DNA from: Arthrobacter sp. PsM3
GTDB taxonomy: Bacteria > Actinomycetota > Actinomycetes > Actinomycetales > Micrococcaceae
DNA length: 64,000 nucleotides
Reading direction: 5' to 3'
Assembly: GCF_030433895.1 (NCBI RefSeq)
Contig: NZ_JARUXE010000020.1
Span: 1 to 64,000, forward strand
In this document: piece after piece, positions 34,915 through 43,132 of the stretch
How the letters are laid out: each line of letters opens with the position of its first letter
Numbering within the stretch: position 1 is the first letter of the stretch
Notes under the pieces: model-generated
What the model was told of the DNA's origin: nothing
The model's input: only the letters and a program-made list of their open reading frames with translations
The model's database searches: none
Translations under genes and position numbers: made by a program

Positions 34915-34956
34915 AGCAAAAGGGTCCAACGGCGATGGCTGTTGGACCCTTTTGCT
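34915..34956. terminator. bidirectional intrinsic terminator
   Basis: A perfect 16-bp stem with AAAA on the left arm and TTTT on the right, 10-base loop, between the aldehyde dehydrogenase and lpdA genes. Confidence 0.9.
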
Positions 34957-34983
34957 GCGCGGCTTTGGTGTGCGGCGCCCGGG

Positions 34984-36399
34984 CTACATGTGGACGTGCA
35001 GGCGCCGGGCCGCTTCGGAAATCGAGCCGCTCAGTGACGGGTACACCGTGAAGGTGCTGGCGACGTCGTCGACGTGCAGTTTCTGGGTGACCGCGAGGGA
35101 GATGGCGAAGATCAGCTCGGAAGCGTTCGGACCCACCACAACACCGCCGATCACGGTGCCGGAGCCCTTGCGGGCGAAGATCTTGACGAAGCCGTCCCGG
35201 TGGTTGCGCATCTTGGCGCGGGCGTTGCTGCGCAGGGACAGCTTGATGACGTCCGCCTGGTACTTGCCGGACTCGATCTCGGCCTCGGAGACGCCCACGT
35301 TCGCGATCTCGGGCGAGGTGAAGATGTTGGACGCGACCTGGTGCAGCTTCAGCGGCATCACACTGTCACCGAGGAAGTGGGCGATCGCGATCCGGCCCTG
35401 CATCGCGGCCACCGACGCGAGCGCCAGCACCCCGGTGCAGTCACCGGCGGCGTAGATGTTCGGCGCGGTGGTGCGGGAGACGCCGTCGACCTTGATGTGG
35501 CCGCTCTCGGTGAGTGCCACGCCGGCCTCCTCGAGGCCGATTCCGGCGGTGTTCGGGATGGAGCCGACGGCGACCAGGCAGTGGCTGCCGGTGACCTTGG
35601 AGCCGTCGCCGAGGGTGACGATGACGCCGTCCTCGGTGCGCTCCACGGTCTCGGCGCGGGCGCGGGACAACACCTTGACGCCGCGGCGTTCGAAGACGCC
35701 CTCCAGGACCTCGGCGGCATCGGCATCCGAGCCGGGCAGCACGCGGTCGCGGCTGGAAATCAGGGTGACTTTGGACCCGAGGCCGTTGTAGGCGGAGGCG
35801 AACTCGGCGCCGGTCACGCCGGAGCCCACCACGATCAGGTCCTCGGGGAGCTCGTCCATGTTGTAGATCTGCGCCCAGTTCAGGATCCGGATGCCGTCCG
35901 GGCGGGCGGTGGGCAGCTCGCGCGGGTGGGCACCGACGGCCAGCAGGATCGCGTCCGCCTCGACGATTTCGGTGCCGTCCGCGGTGAGGACCTCGATGGT
36001 GTGGCTGTCCAGCATTTTTCCGGAGCCGAGGATGATCCGGACGCCCTGGTTCTCGAGGCCCTTCTGGATGTCGGAGGACTGCTGCCGGGCCAGCCGCAGC
36101 AGACGGTCGTTGATGTGTTTGAGGTCCGCGCGCATCGTCGGGGTGCAGTCGCCGCCGTCGAGGTCGAACTTGACGCCAAGCTCGCCGGCCTCGCCGACGC
36201 GGGTCATCAGATCCGCCGTCGCGATCAGGGTCTTGGAGGGCACGACGTCGGTCAGCACCGCGGAGCCGCCGAGCCCCGCCCGCTCGATGATGGTGACCGT
36301 CGCGCCCAGGGAGGCGGCGACCATGGCAGCTTCGTAGCCGCCGGGCCCTCCGCCCAGGATTGCGATGCGGGGTGAGCTGAAATCGGGATGCGTAGTCAC
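34984..36399 (-). CDS. lpdA: NAD(P)H-quinone dehydrogenase of the LpdA type
   Basis: A 471-aa flavoprotein disulfide reductase family member. FAD and NAD motifs are clear (ILGGGPGGYEAAMVAASLG at the start, VVGSGVTGAEFASAYNGLG mid-protein, YAAGDCTGV). The redox-active CxxxxC found in dihydrolipoyl dehydrogenases is absent: the segment reads GGSAVLTDVVPSKTLI, with Ala/Val replacing the cysteines. The mycobacterial homologue Rv3303c likewise acts as a quinone reductase rather than a lipoamide dehydrogenase. The GTG at 36399 is chosen; the frame to 36552 overlaps the punA start and is Cys/Pro-rich. It is divergent from punA, as in mycobacteria. Confidence 0.9.
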   Translation of the reverse strand: MTTHPDFSSPRIAILGGGPGGYEAAMVAASLGATVTIIERAGLGGSAVLTDVVPSKTLIATADLMTRVGEAGELGVKFDLDGGDCTPTMRADLKHINDRLLRLARQQSSDIQKGLENQGVRIILGSGKMLDSHTIEVLTADGTEIVEADAILLAVGAHPRELPTARPDGIRILNWAQIYNMDELPEDLIVVGSGVTGAEFASAYNGLGSKVTLISSRDRVLPGSDADAAEVLEGVFERRGVKVLSRARAETVERTEDGVIVTLGDGSKVTGSHCLVAVGSIPNTAGIGLEEAGVALTESGHIKVDGVSRTTAPNIYAAGDCTGVLALASVAAMQGRIAIAHFLGDSVMPLKLHQVASNIFTSPEIANVGVSEAEIESGKYQADVIKLSLRSNARAKMRNHRDGFVKIFARKGSGTVIGGVVVGPNASELIFAISLAVTQKLHVDDVASTFTVYPSLSGSISEAARRLHVHM

Positions 36400-36530
36400 A
36401 ATCAGCCATTGTCCACCATTCGGACCGGCACCACCAAGAATCAGGGCCCGCATCACACCGGGCAGAATGCAGGAACAGGTGGCAGGACCCGTTGCCCGGC
36501 ACGGTGCTGGGCAGCACGCCGCCGGCAAGA

Positions 36531-36536
36531 TAACTT
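36531..36536 (+). promoter_or_regulatory. leaderless -10 hexamer for punA
   Basis: TAACTT, 6 bp (GTACCG), then the GTG at 36543. Confidence 0.6.
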
Positions 36537-36542
36537 GTACCG

Positions 36543-37361
36543 GTGAGTACAACAGAATTCCTGAACACGGACCCCTTCGACGCCGCCCGCGCCGCCGCCG
36601 ACTACATCGCCGAGGAGACGGGAATCGACGCGCACGACGTCGCCCTCGTGCTCGGCTCCGGCTGGGCCGACGCCGCCGACCTGATCGGCGAGACCACGGC
36701 CACCCTGTCCGCGGACGAGGTCCCGGGCTTCTCCTCCCCCTCCGTGGTGGGCCATGTCGGCACCATCCGCTCCGTGCTGACCACGGAGGGCAGGCGCGCC
36801 CTCGTCCTGGGCGCCCGCACGCACTACTACGAGGGCAAAGGCGTGCGCGCCGTCGTCCACGGTGTACGCACCGCCGCGGCGGCCGGCTGCAAGACCCTGG
36901 TCCTGACCAACGGCTGCGGCGGCCTCAACGAGGACTGGACGCCCGGCACCCCTGTCCTGATCAGCGACCACATCAACCTCACCGCCACCTCACCGCTTGA
37001 GGGCGCCACCTTCGTGGACCTCACCGACCTGTACTCCCCACGGATCCGCGGCCTCGCCCGCGAAGTCGATCCCTCGCTGGACGAAGGCATCTACGCCCAG
37101 TTCACCGGCCCGCACTACGAAACCCCCGCCGAGGTGCAGTACGCCAAGCGGATCGGCGCGTCCCTGGTGGGCATGTCCACCGCGCTCGAGGCCATCGCCG
37201 GCCGCCACGCGGGCATGGAGGTCTTCGGCATTTCGCTCGTGACCAACCTTGCCGCGGGCATCAGCCCTGTGCCGCTGAGCCATGAGGAAGTCCTTGAGGC
37301 CGGCCAGGCCGCGGGCCCGCGGATCTCCAAGCTGCTCGCGGAGATCATCGCGAAGCTCTGA
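36543..37361 (+). CDS. punA: purine-nucleoside phosphorylase (trimeric type)
   Basis: A 272-aa class I PNP cleaving guanosine/inosine and deoxy forms with phosphate. Conserved segments are VLGSGWADAAD (phosphate loop), the GARTHYYEG loop, TNGCGGLNEDWTPGTPVLISDHINL read in two parts, QFTGPHYETPAEVQ (Glu for the purine) and GMSTALEAIAGRHAGMEVFG. It lies between lpdA and the phosphohexomutase, the same order as lpdA-deoD-pmmB of M. tuberculosis. Together with deoC at 46551 it supports pentose salvage from nucleosides. Confidence 0.94.
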   Translation: MSTTEFLNTDPFDAARAAADYIAEETGIDAHDVALVLGSGWADAADLIGETTATLSADEVPGFSSPSVVGHVGTIRSVLTTEGRRALVLGARTHYYEGKGVRAVVHGVRTAAAAGCKTLVLTNGCGGLNEDWTPGTPVLISDHINLTATSPLEGATFVDLTDLYSPRIRGLAREVDPSLDEGIYAQFTGPHYETPAEVQYAKRIGASLVGMSTALEAIAGRHAGMEVFGISLVTNLAAGISPVPLSHEEVLEAGQAAGPRISKLLAEIIAKL

Positions 37362-37377
37362 GCCCAGGTTCGGGCGC

Positions 37378-37860
37378 TCAGCTCCCTGACGCCAGGTAGC
37401 GCACGGCCTTCACCTTGTCCTGCGGGAAGCGCCGTTCCATCGAATCGGCGATCCCGGCGATGGTCTGCCGGGCCAGCGCCTGCCGCCAGGCGAGTTCGGC
37501 CTGGCGCATGGTCTGGGAGATCAGGCAGGTCCGGACGAAGTTGTGTTCAGTGTCGGCATCCGGGACATTGCCCAGGACGCCCTCGCAGCGGAACACCGGC
37601 TCGGAGCCTTCCAGTGCGAGGACGATGTCCAGCACCGTAACGTTTTCGGGCCTGCGGGCCAGGTGGAACCCGCCGCGCGGGCCTGAGACGGAGCCCAGGA
37701 CGCCCGCGCGGACCAGCGCCTGGAGCTGCTTGTTCAGATAGGCGCCCGGTAGCTTGTAGTACTCCGCCAGCCGGGCACTGTTGACAGCCTCACCGGCCGG
37801 TGTCCACGCCATGTTGACGCAACTGTGCACAGCCCATTCCACCCCACGGCCCATCTTCAT
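37378..37860 (-). CDS. Rrf2 family transcriptional regulator
   Basis: A 160-aa winged-helix regulator: N-terminal GRGVEWAVHSCVNMAW, recognition region SARLAEYYKLPGAYLNKQLQALVRAGVL and the wing SGPRGGFHLAR. Cysteines are C14, C92 and C112; the closely spaced C-x5-C-x5-C cluster motif of IscR is missing, so an iron-sulfur cofactor is uncertain. The promoter is near consensus (see 37868-37897). ATGs at 37860 and 37854 are both possible; the first is at the leaderless distance from the -10. It is convergent with punA. Confidence 0.88.
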   Translation of the reverse strand: MKMGRGVEWAVHSCVNMAWTPAGEAVNSARLAEYYKLPGAYLNKQLQALVRAGVLGSVSGPRGGFHLARRPENVTVLDIVLALEGSEPVFRCEGVLGNVPDADTEHNFVRTCLISQTMRQAELAWRQALARQTIAGIADSMERRFPQDKVKAVRYLASGS

Positions 37861-37867
37861 ATTCCAG

Positions 37868-37897
37868 ACGCTACGTGTCCGGAAAATTGCCTGTCAA
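37868..37897 (-). promoter_or_regulatory. near-consensus leaderless promoter of the Rrf2 gene
   Basis: On the minus strand TTGACA (37892-37897), 18-bp spacer, TAGCGT (37868-37873), then 7 bp to the ATG. The clearest sigma-70-type promoter of the window. Confidence 0.75.
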
Positions 37898-37978
37898 GGG
37901 CTGGCATGCGGGACGGCTGTGATCGATCCGTAAGCCGGGCTCTCGCTTGTCGGGGGAGGCATCCACCGCGATTGGCAC

Positions 37979-37984
37979 TAGTTT
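37979..37984 (+). promoter_or_regulatory. leaderless -10 hexamer for the phosphohexomutase
   Basis: TAGTTT, 7 bp (GGTTCCT), then the ATG at 37992. Confidence 0.6.
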
Positions 37985-37991
37985 GGTTCCT

Positions 37992-39740
37992 ATGACGTCT
38001 CCCGATGCCGAACTCACCCGCCTGCTGAGCGAAGCCCGGACCTGGGCCGCCCAGGACCCGGATCCCGCCACCGCCGCCACCCTCACCGAACTGGTCCGGC
38101 TCGCCGGCGACGGCACGGCGTCGGCCCGGCAGGAACTCACCGACAGCTTCAACGGCACCCTGCAGTTCGGCACTGCGGGCCTGCGGGCGCCCCTCGGCCC
38201 CGGTCCGAACCGGATGAACCGCGTGGTGGTCCGCCGCGCCGCCGCCGGCTTCACGGCGTTCCTGACCGGCGCCGTCGCGCAGGCCGCGCCTGGAATCCGG
38301 CCGCGCGCCGTCGTGGGCTACGACGCCCGCCACAACTCGGCGATCTTCGCGGAAGAAACCGCCGCTGTCCTCACCGCTGGCGGCGTCGAGACCTTCCTGA
38401 TGCCGGCCGCCCTGCCGACCCCGCTGCTCGCCTACGCGGTGCGGGCACTGGAGTGCGACGGCGGCGTGATGGTCACCGCCAGCCACAATCCGCCGCAGGA
38501 CAACGGCTACAAGGTTTACCTGGGCCGGCACGCCGTCGAGGAGAACGGGCGCGGCGCGCAGATCGTGGCGCCCTACGACGGGCTGATCGCGGCGAAGATC
38601 GGCGCCGTCGGCGAGCTGTCCGGCGTCGCCCTGGCCCTGGAGGGCTGGACCGTGCTGGACCCGTCCATCGCCGCCGGCTACGAAGCCGCCGTCGCCGCCC
38701 TGGCCGACCCGGAGCACTTCCCGGCCCGCGACCTCAAGATTGTCCTGACCCCCATGCACGGCGTGGGCGGCGGGACCGCCGTGGCGGTCCTGCACGCAGC
38801 GGGCTTCGCCGACATCACGCTGGTCAGCGAGCAGGCCGAGCCGGACCCCGACTTCCCCACGGTGAACTTCCCGAACCCCGAGGAGCCCGGCGCCCTGGAC
38901 CTGGCCCTCGAAACCGCCGCCCGGGTGAATGCGGACATTGTGATCGCCAACGATCCCGATGCCGACCGCGCGGCGGTTGCTGCGAAGGATCCCGACACCG
39001 GCGCCTGGCGCATGCTGCGCGGCGACGAGGTCGGTGCCCTGCTCGGCGCGCACGTCGTGGCGCGGCTGGGCAGCGGCAGCGGCAGCGGCGAAACCACAGC
39101 CGGGGTGTTCGCGAATTCGATCGTGTCCTCGCGGCTGCTGGCCCGGATCGCGGCGGCGGCGGGCTACGCCCATGAGGAGACCCTCACCGGGTTCAAGTGG
39201 ATCGCCCGCGTTCCCGGTCTCCTCTACGGCTACGAGGAGGCGCTGGGTTACTGCGTCGCGCCCGCACTGGTCCGGGACAAAGACGGGATCTCCGCGGCGG
39301 TGCTGATCGCCGAATTCGCGGCAGCTGCGAAGGCCGCAGGCAAGACCATCTTTGACACGCTCGACGAGCTGTACCTGGTGCACGGCCTGCATGCGAGCGA
39401 CCAGCTCAGCATCCGCGTCGCTGACCTGGGCCTGCTGGATGCCATGATGAACCGGCTGCGCGTCAGCCCGCCGGAATCCTTTGGCGGCTCCGCCGTCGAA
39501 ACCATCACCGACCTCGCCGTGGGCACGGCACAGCTGCCGCCCACCGACGGCCTGCTGTACCTGACCCGGGACCTCAGCCGCATCATCATCCGGCCCAGCG
39601 GAACCGAGCCCAAGCTCAAGTGCTACCTGGAGGTCATCCGCAGCGTTGACTCCGCCGCCGAACTGCCCGCGGCGCGGCACGAGGCGCGTGCCGCGCTCGA
39701 CGGCGTCCTCGCGGACGTCCGCGAGGCGCTGGGGCTCTAG
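37992..39740 (+). CDS. phosphohexomutase (phosphoglucomutase/phosphomannomutase)
   Basis: A 582-aa alpha-D-phosphohexomutase, PmmB-like. All four domain motifs are visible: the phosphoserine loop VTASHNPPQDNGYKVY (Ser about residue 163), the metal loop NDPDADRAAV, the sugar loop GYEEALGYCV and the phosphate-binding RPSGTEPKLKCY. It interconverts hexose (or pentose) 1- and 6-phosphates. Next to punA, a phosphopentomutase-like role in nucleoside salvage is possible; the length and the PmmB-type synteny favour hexose phosphates. The start is leaderless. A hairpin overlaps the stop. Confidence 0.93.
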   Translation: MTSPDAELTRLLSEARTWAAQDPDPATAATLTELVRLAGDGTASARQELTDSFNGTLQFGTAGLRAPLGPGPNRMNRVVVRRAAAGFTAFLTGAVAQAAPGIRPRAVVGYDARHNSAIFAEETAAVLTAGGVETFLMPAALPTPLLAYAVRALECDGGVMVTASHNPPQDNGYKVYLGRHAVEENGRGAQIVAPYDGLIAAKIGAVGELSGVALALEGWTVLDPSIAAGYEAAVAALADPEHFPARDLKIVLTPMHGVGGGTAVAVLHAAGFADITLVSEQAEPDPDFPTVNFPNPEEPGALDLALETAARVNADIVIANDPDADRAAVAAKDPDTGAWRMLRGDEVGALLGAHVVARLGSGSGSGETTAGVFANSIVSSRLLARIAAAAGYAHEETLTGFKWIARVPGLLYGYEEALGYCVAPALVRDKDGISAAVLIAEFAAAAKAAGKTIFDTLDELYLVHGLHASDQLSIRVADLGLLDAMMNRLRVSPPESFGGSAVETITDLAVGTAQLPPTDGLLYLTRDLSRIIIRPSGTEPKLKCYLEVIRSVDSAAELPAARHEARAALDGVLADVREALGL

Positions 39741-39748
39741 CGCCTCGC
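39721..39748. terminator. terminator-like hairpin overlapping the phosphohexomutase stop
   Basis: Perfect 10-bp arms GCGAGGCGCT (39721-39730) and AGCGCCTCGC (39739-39748) around an 8-base loop, between convergent genes; no clear T-run. Confidence 0.6.
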
Positions 39749-39758
39749 GGCTCAGCCC

Positions 39759-40136
39759 CTAGAGCTCGACCTCAATGTACCCGCCCACAATCCGGGTACC
39801 GAAGGTCGGGAGGCGGAGTTCCGGCGAGCCCAGGCACTCCCCCGTTCCGAGGTCGTAGACCTCTTTGTGCAGCGGCGAGGCAAGCGTCGGGCGCGAGCCG
39901 CGGGACCCGGTGATACCCCGGGCCATCACGTGCGCCCCGGTCGCCGGATCCTCCTGGGCGACGGCAAAAACCTCACCGGACCCTGTGCGGAACAACGCCA
40001 CCTGGCGCCCCGCAATGAGTGCGGCCTCGCCCCAGGCGGGTTCCAGGTCCTCCACTGCGCACACGCGGTGCCAGCCGGTCCCATAGCTGGGGTGTTCAAC
40101 AAAGCTCCGTGCTGCGCTCTCAAGTACGGCAGTCAT
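39759..40136 (-). CDS. nirD: nitrite reductase small subunit
   Basis: A 125-aa NirD with the Rieske-like fold but without cluster ligands: HRVCAVEDLEPAWGEAALIAGRQVALFR, VFAVAQEDPATGAHVMARGI and SPLHKEVYDLGTGECLG, read in pieces. It supports NirB in NAD(P)H-dependent reduction of nitrite to ammonium. GAGAGGGG precedes the ATG at 40136; a farther frame to 40259 spans the promoter. Unusually it is divergent from nirB, the two sharing a 270-bp control region. Confidence 0.9.
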   Translation of the reverse strand: MTAVLESAARSFVEHPSYGTGWHRVCAVEDLEPAWGEAALIAGRQVALFRTGSGEVFAVAQEDPATGAHVMARGITGSRGSRPTLASPLHKEVYDLGTGECLGSPELRLPTFGTRIVGGYIEVEL

Positions 40137-40194
40137 TCCGGCCCCTCTCTGGTACATCTCTCCCGGGCTCAGCCGCAACTGCGGCCACATACCC

Positions 40195-40215
40195 AAGCTA
40201 GGTCCGGGGTGTAAC
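40195..40215 (-). promoter_or_regulatory. putative nirD promoter with GlnR-like half-site
   Basis: On the minus strand GTTAC (40211-40215), 10 bp, TAGCTT (40195-40200). The half-site to -10 spacing equals that at narK, nirB and 45413; upstream half-sites are poor. Confidence 0.4.
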
Positions 40216-40288
40216 AGCAGCGTGCAATTAATATGTCCGGCGGGTAAAAGAGACCTCACACCGCCGGAAACGCGTCCGTGATGCAGAA

Positions 40289-40326
40289 GTTAAGATCACG
40301 AAACATAAGGGAAACTGAAGCGAAAC
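40289..40326 (+). promoter_or_regulatory. GlnR-like box upstream of nirB
   Basis: GTTAA, GAAAC, GAAAC and GAAAC at perfect 11-bp steps, close to the GlnR consensus gTnAC-n6-GaAAC-n6-GTnAC-n6-GaAAC. The last half-site ends exactly 10 bp before the TAGTCT hexamer, so the protein would contact the -35 region as an activator. Confidence 0.7.
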
Positions 40327-40336
40327 TGCGCTTGCC

Positions 40337-40342
40337 TAGTCT
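40337..40342 (+). promoter_or_regulatory. probable -10 hexamer of nirB-cobA-nnaR
   Basis: TAGTCT placed 10 bp after the GlnR-like box; predicted leader of about 58 bases with AAAGG before GTG 40407. Confidence 0.6.
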
Positions 40343-40406
40343 GGATGAACACCTCGATTTGAGAAGGCCGCAGTGCATTAACTGCGGTCCCTGCGAAAGG
40401 CCCACC

Positions 40407-43130
40407 GTGACCGGACAGACTTCAAGCCCCCAGAACCAGGATGCTGAGCGCAGCACAGCTACGCGCCGCATCGTGGTTGCCGGCGGCGGCCCTGCCGCCC
40501 ACCGTTTCGCCGACGCGATGCACGCCCGGGGCCTCGACGGCTGGAACGTCACCGTCCTCACCGAGGAAGCGCACCTCCCCTACGACCGCGTCGCGCTGAG
40601 CAAGGCCCTCACCGACTCCGGCGTCGACCTCACCCTGGGTGCCGCCTCGATGTGGGACCACGAGGCGCTGACGCTGCAGACCGGCGAGCGCGTCACCGGC
40701 ATCGACATCGCGGGCAAAGCCGTGACCACCGCGGCCGGCACCGTGTACCCCTATGACGAGCTGGTCGTCGCCACCGGCTCCGACGCCGCCCGCCTGCCGA
40801 TCCCTGGATCCGAACTGACCCACGTCTACCGCACGCTGGAAGATGTCTGGGCCATCAACAAGGCCATCGCCGAACTGACGGAGAAGCTGGGCCGCAGGGT
40901 CAACGCCGTCACCATCGGCGGCGGCCTGCTGGGCCTGGAATCCGCGGCCGGTACCGAACAGCTCGGCGCCACCCCGATCGTCATCAACGGCTCCCCCTGG
41001 CTGATGAACACCCAGCTGGACCAGGGCGCCGGGCAGGCCCTGGGCCGCCTGATCGAAGCCAAGGGCTTCACCGTCCACGGCGGAGTGTTCCCCTCTGAAG
41101 TCCTGTCCGACGACGACGGCCAGGTCACCGGCGTGCTGATGGCCGACGGCCGCATCATCGACGCCGACCTCGTGATCGTCGCGATCGGCGTGAAGCCCCG
41201 CGACGAGCTGTTCCGCGCCGCCAACGGCACCGCCGAAGGCACGGCACCGGAGGGCACGGCGCCGGAGGACACAGCTCCGCTGTTCCAGCTCGGCCCGCGC
41301 GGCGGCGTCGTGATTACCGAGGGCTGCGAAACACAGGTCCCCGGCATCTGGGCGATCGGCGAGGTCGCCAACTTCGGCGGCATGTGCCTGGGCCTGGTGG
41401 CGCCCGCCAACACCATGGCGGAGATCGTTGCGGACCGGCTGCACGGCGGCGACGCGACCTTCCCTGGCTTTGATACCGCCACCAAGCTCAAGCTCTCCGG
41501 CGTCGACGTCGCCAGCTTCGGCGACGCGTTCGCCCGGACCGAGCACGCGCTGGAAATCGTCTACGCCGACCCGGCCCGCGGCGTGTACCAGAAGATCGTC
41601 ACCACGGACGATGCCAAAACCCTGCTGGGAGGCATCTTCGTCGGCGACGCCGCCCCGTACACCTCCCTGCGCCCCATGCTGGGCCGCGAACTGGCCGCCG
41701 AACCCGGCGCCTACCTCACCGCGGCCGGCGGCGGCGACGCCGGGGACGAAGTCTTGGAGACCCAACTCCCGGACGACGCCATCCTGTGCTCCTGCAACAA
41801 CGTGTCCGCCGGAACCATCCGTGACACCGTCAACGGCTGCGGGGCCTGCGACGGCAACGCCCCCGTCCAGGAGCTCGGCGAACTGAAGGGCTGCACCCGC
41901 GCCGGGACCAGCTGCGGTTCCTGTGTGCCGATGCTCAAGAAGCTGCTCGAAACCGAACTGACCAAGTCCGGCGTCGCGGTCTCCAAGGCCCTCTGCGAGC
42001 ACATCGAGCTGTCACGCCAGGAACTTTTCGAGACCATCCGGGTCCTCGAGCTGACCTCCTTCGAGGAGGTGATGGCCAAATACGGCACCGGCGCAGGCTG
42101 CGACATCTGCAAGCCGACCATCGCCAACATCCTGGCCAGCCAGAACAGCGCCTACGTCCTGGACGCCGGCCGCGGCACCCTGCAGGATACCAACGACCGC
42201 GCGCTGGCCAACATGCAAAAGGACGGCACCTACTCGGTGGTCCCGCGGATCGCGGGCGGCGAGATCACCCCGAAGAAGCTCGGTGTGATCGCCGCCGTCG
42301 CCGAGAAGTACGGCCTCTACACCAAGATCACCGGCGGCCAGCGGATCGACATGTTCGGCGCCCGGCTGGAGCAGCTCCCGGAAATCTGGAAGGAACTGGT
42401 CGACGCCGGGTTCGAGTCCGGCCAAGCCTACGGCAAGTCGCTGCGCACGGTGAAGTCCTGCGTCGGGTCCACCTGGTGCCGCTTCGGGGTCCAGGACGCC
42501 GTCGCCATGGCCATCAACCTGGAGCTGCGCTACCGCGGCCTCCGCAGCCCGCACAAGCTCAAGATGGGTGTCTCCGGCTGCGCCCGGGAATGCGCCGAAG
42601 CCCGCGGAAAGGACGTCGGCGTCATCGCCACCGCGGACGGCTGGAACCTTTACGTCGGCGGCAACGGCGGTGCCACCCCGGCACATGCCCAGCTGCTGGC
42701 CAAGGACCTCGACGACGACACCCTGCTCAAGTACATCGACCGCTACCTGATGTACTACATCCGCACGGCGGACCGGCTGCAGCGCACCGCACGCTGGCAG
42801 GAGGAGCTCGACGGCGGCCTGAAGCACGTCGAGGAGGTGGTGGTGAAGGATTCGCTCGGCATCGCCGCGGAACTCGAGGCCGCCATGGCCAAGCACGTCG
42901 ACACGTACGTGGACGAGTGGGCCGAGACGTTGAAGGACCCCGAGCGCCTGCGCCGGTTCCGCTCGTTCGTCAACGCCCCGGACCAGAGGGACGATTCCAT
43001 CACCTTCGTCCCCGACGAGCGCGGCCAGATGCGCCCCGCCACAGCGGCGGAGAAGGCGCTGGCCGGCAGGCAGCCGGTGGTCATCGGTTCTTCCATCCCG
43101 GTCCGTGCAAGCGACAAGAACGAGGTATAA
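40407..43130 (+). CDS. nirB: assimilatory nitrite reductase large subunit, NAD(P)H-dependent
   Basis: A 907-aa protein reducing nitrite to ammonium. Domains: FAD/NAD oxidoreductase (VVAGGGPAAHRFADAM at the start, GGGLLGLESAAGTEQLG), two BFD-like [2Fe-2S] segments (ILCSCNNVSAGTIRD...CGSC and a second CxxC region, GAGCDICKP), a nitrite/sulfite reductase ferredoxin-like half, and the 4Fe-4S/sirohaem half with CVGSTWC, GVSGCARECAEA. A Thr/Ala/Glu/Pro insertion with GTAPE repeats lies in the NAD region (about residues 275-292). The GTG at 40407 has AAAGG upstream; the open frame back to 40278 crosses the promoter. cobA follows 2 bases after the stop. Confidence 0.94.
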   Translation: MTGQTSSPQNQDAERSTATRRIVVAGGGPAAHRFADAMHARGLDGWNVTVLTEEAHLPYDRVALSKALTDSGVDLTLGAASMWDHEALTLQTGERVTGIDIAGKAVTTAAGTVYPYDELVVATGSDAARLPIPGSELTHVYRTLEDVWAINKAIAELTEKLGRRVNAVTIGGGLLGLESAAGTEQLGATPIVINGSPWLMNTQLDQGAGQALGRLIEAKGFTVHGGVFPSEVLSDDDGQVTGVLMADGRIIDADLVIVAIGVKPRDELFRAANGTAEGTAPEGTAPEDTAPLFQLGPRGGVVITEGCETQVPGIWAIGEVANFGGMCLGLVAPANTMAEIVADRLHGGDATFPGFDTATKLKLSGVDVASFGDAFARTEHALEIVYADPARGVYQKIVTTDDAKTLLGGIFVGDAAPYTSLRPMLGRELAAEPGAYLTAAGGGDAGDEVLETQLPDDAILCSCNNVSAGTIRDTVNGCGACDGNAPVQELGELKGCTRAGTSCGSCVPMLKKLLETELTKSGVAVSKALCEHIELSRQELFETIRVLELTSFEEVMAKYGTGAGCDICKPTIANILASQNSAYVLDAGRGTLQDTNDRALANMQKDGTYSVVPRIAGGEITPKKLGVIAAVAEKYGLYTKITGGQRIDMFGARLEQLPEIWKELVDAGFESGQAYGKSLRTVKSCVGSTWCRFGVQDAVAMAINLELRYRGLRSPHKLKMGVSGCARECAEARGKDVGVIATADGWNLYVGGNGGATPAHAQLLAKDLDDDTLLKYIDRYLMYYIRTADRLQRTARWQEELDGGLKHVEEVVVKDSLGIAAELEAAMAKHVDTYVDEWAETLKDPERLRRFRSFVNAPDQRDDSITFVPDERGQMRPATAAEKALAGRQPVVIGSSIPVRASDKNEV

Positions 43131-43132
43131 TC

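Noticed and set aside
43125..43130. TATAAT just before cobA
   Set aside because: It is the nirB stop region, only 2 bp from the cobA ATG, and too close for a promoter of that gene; the spacing differs from the leaderless set.
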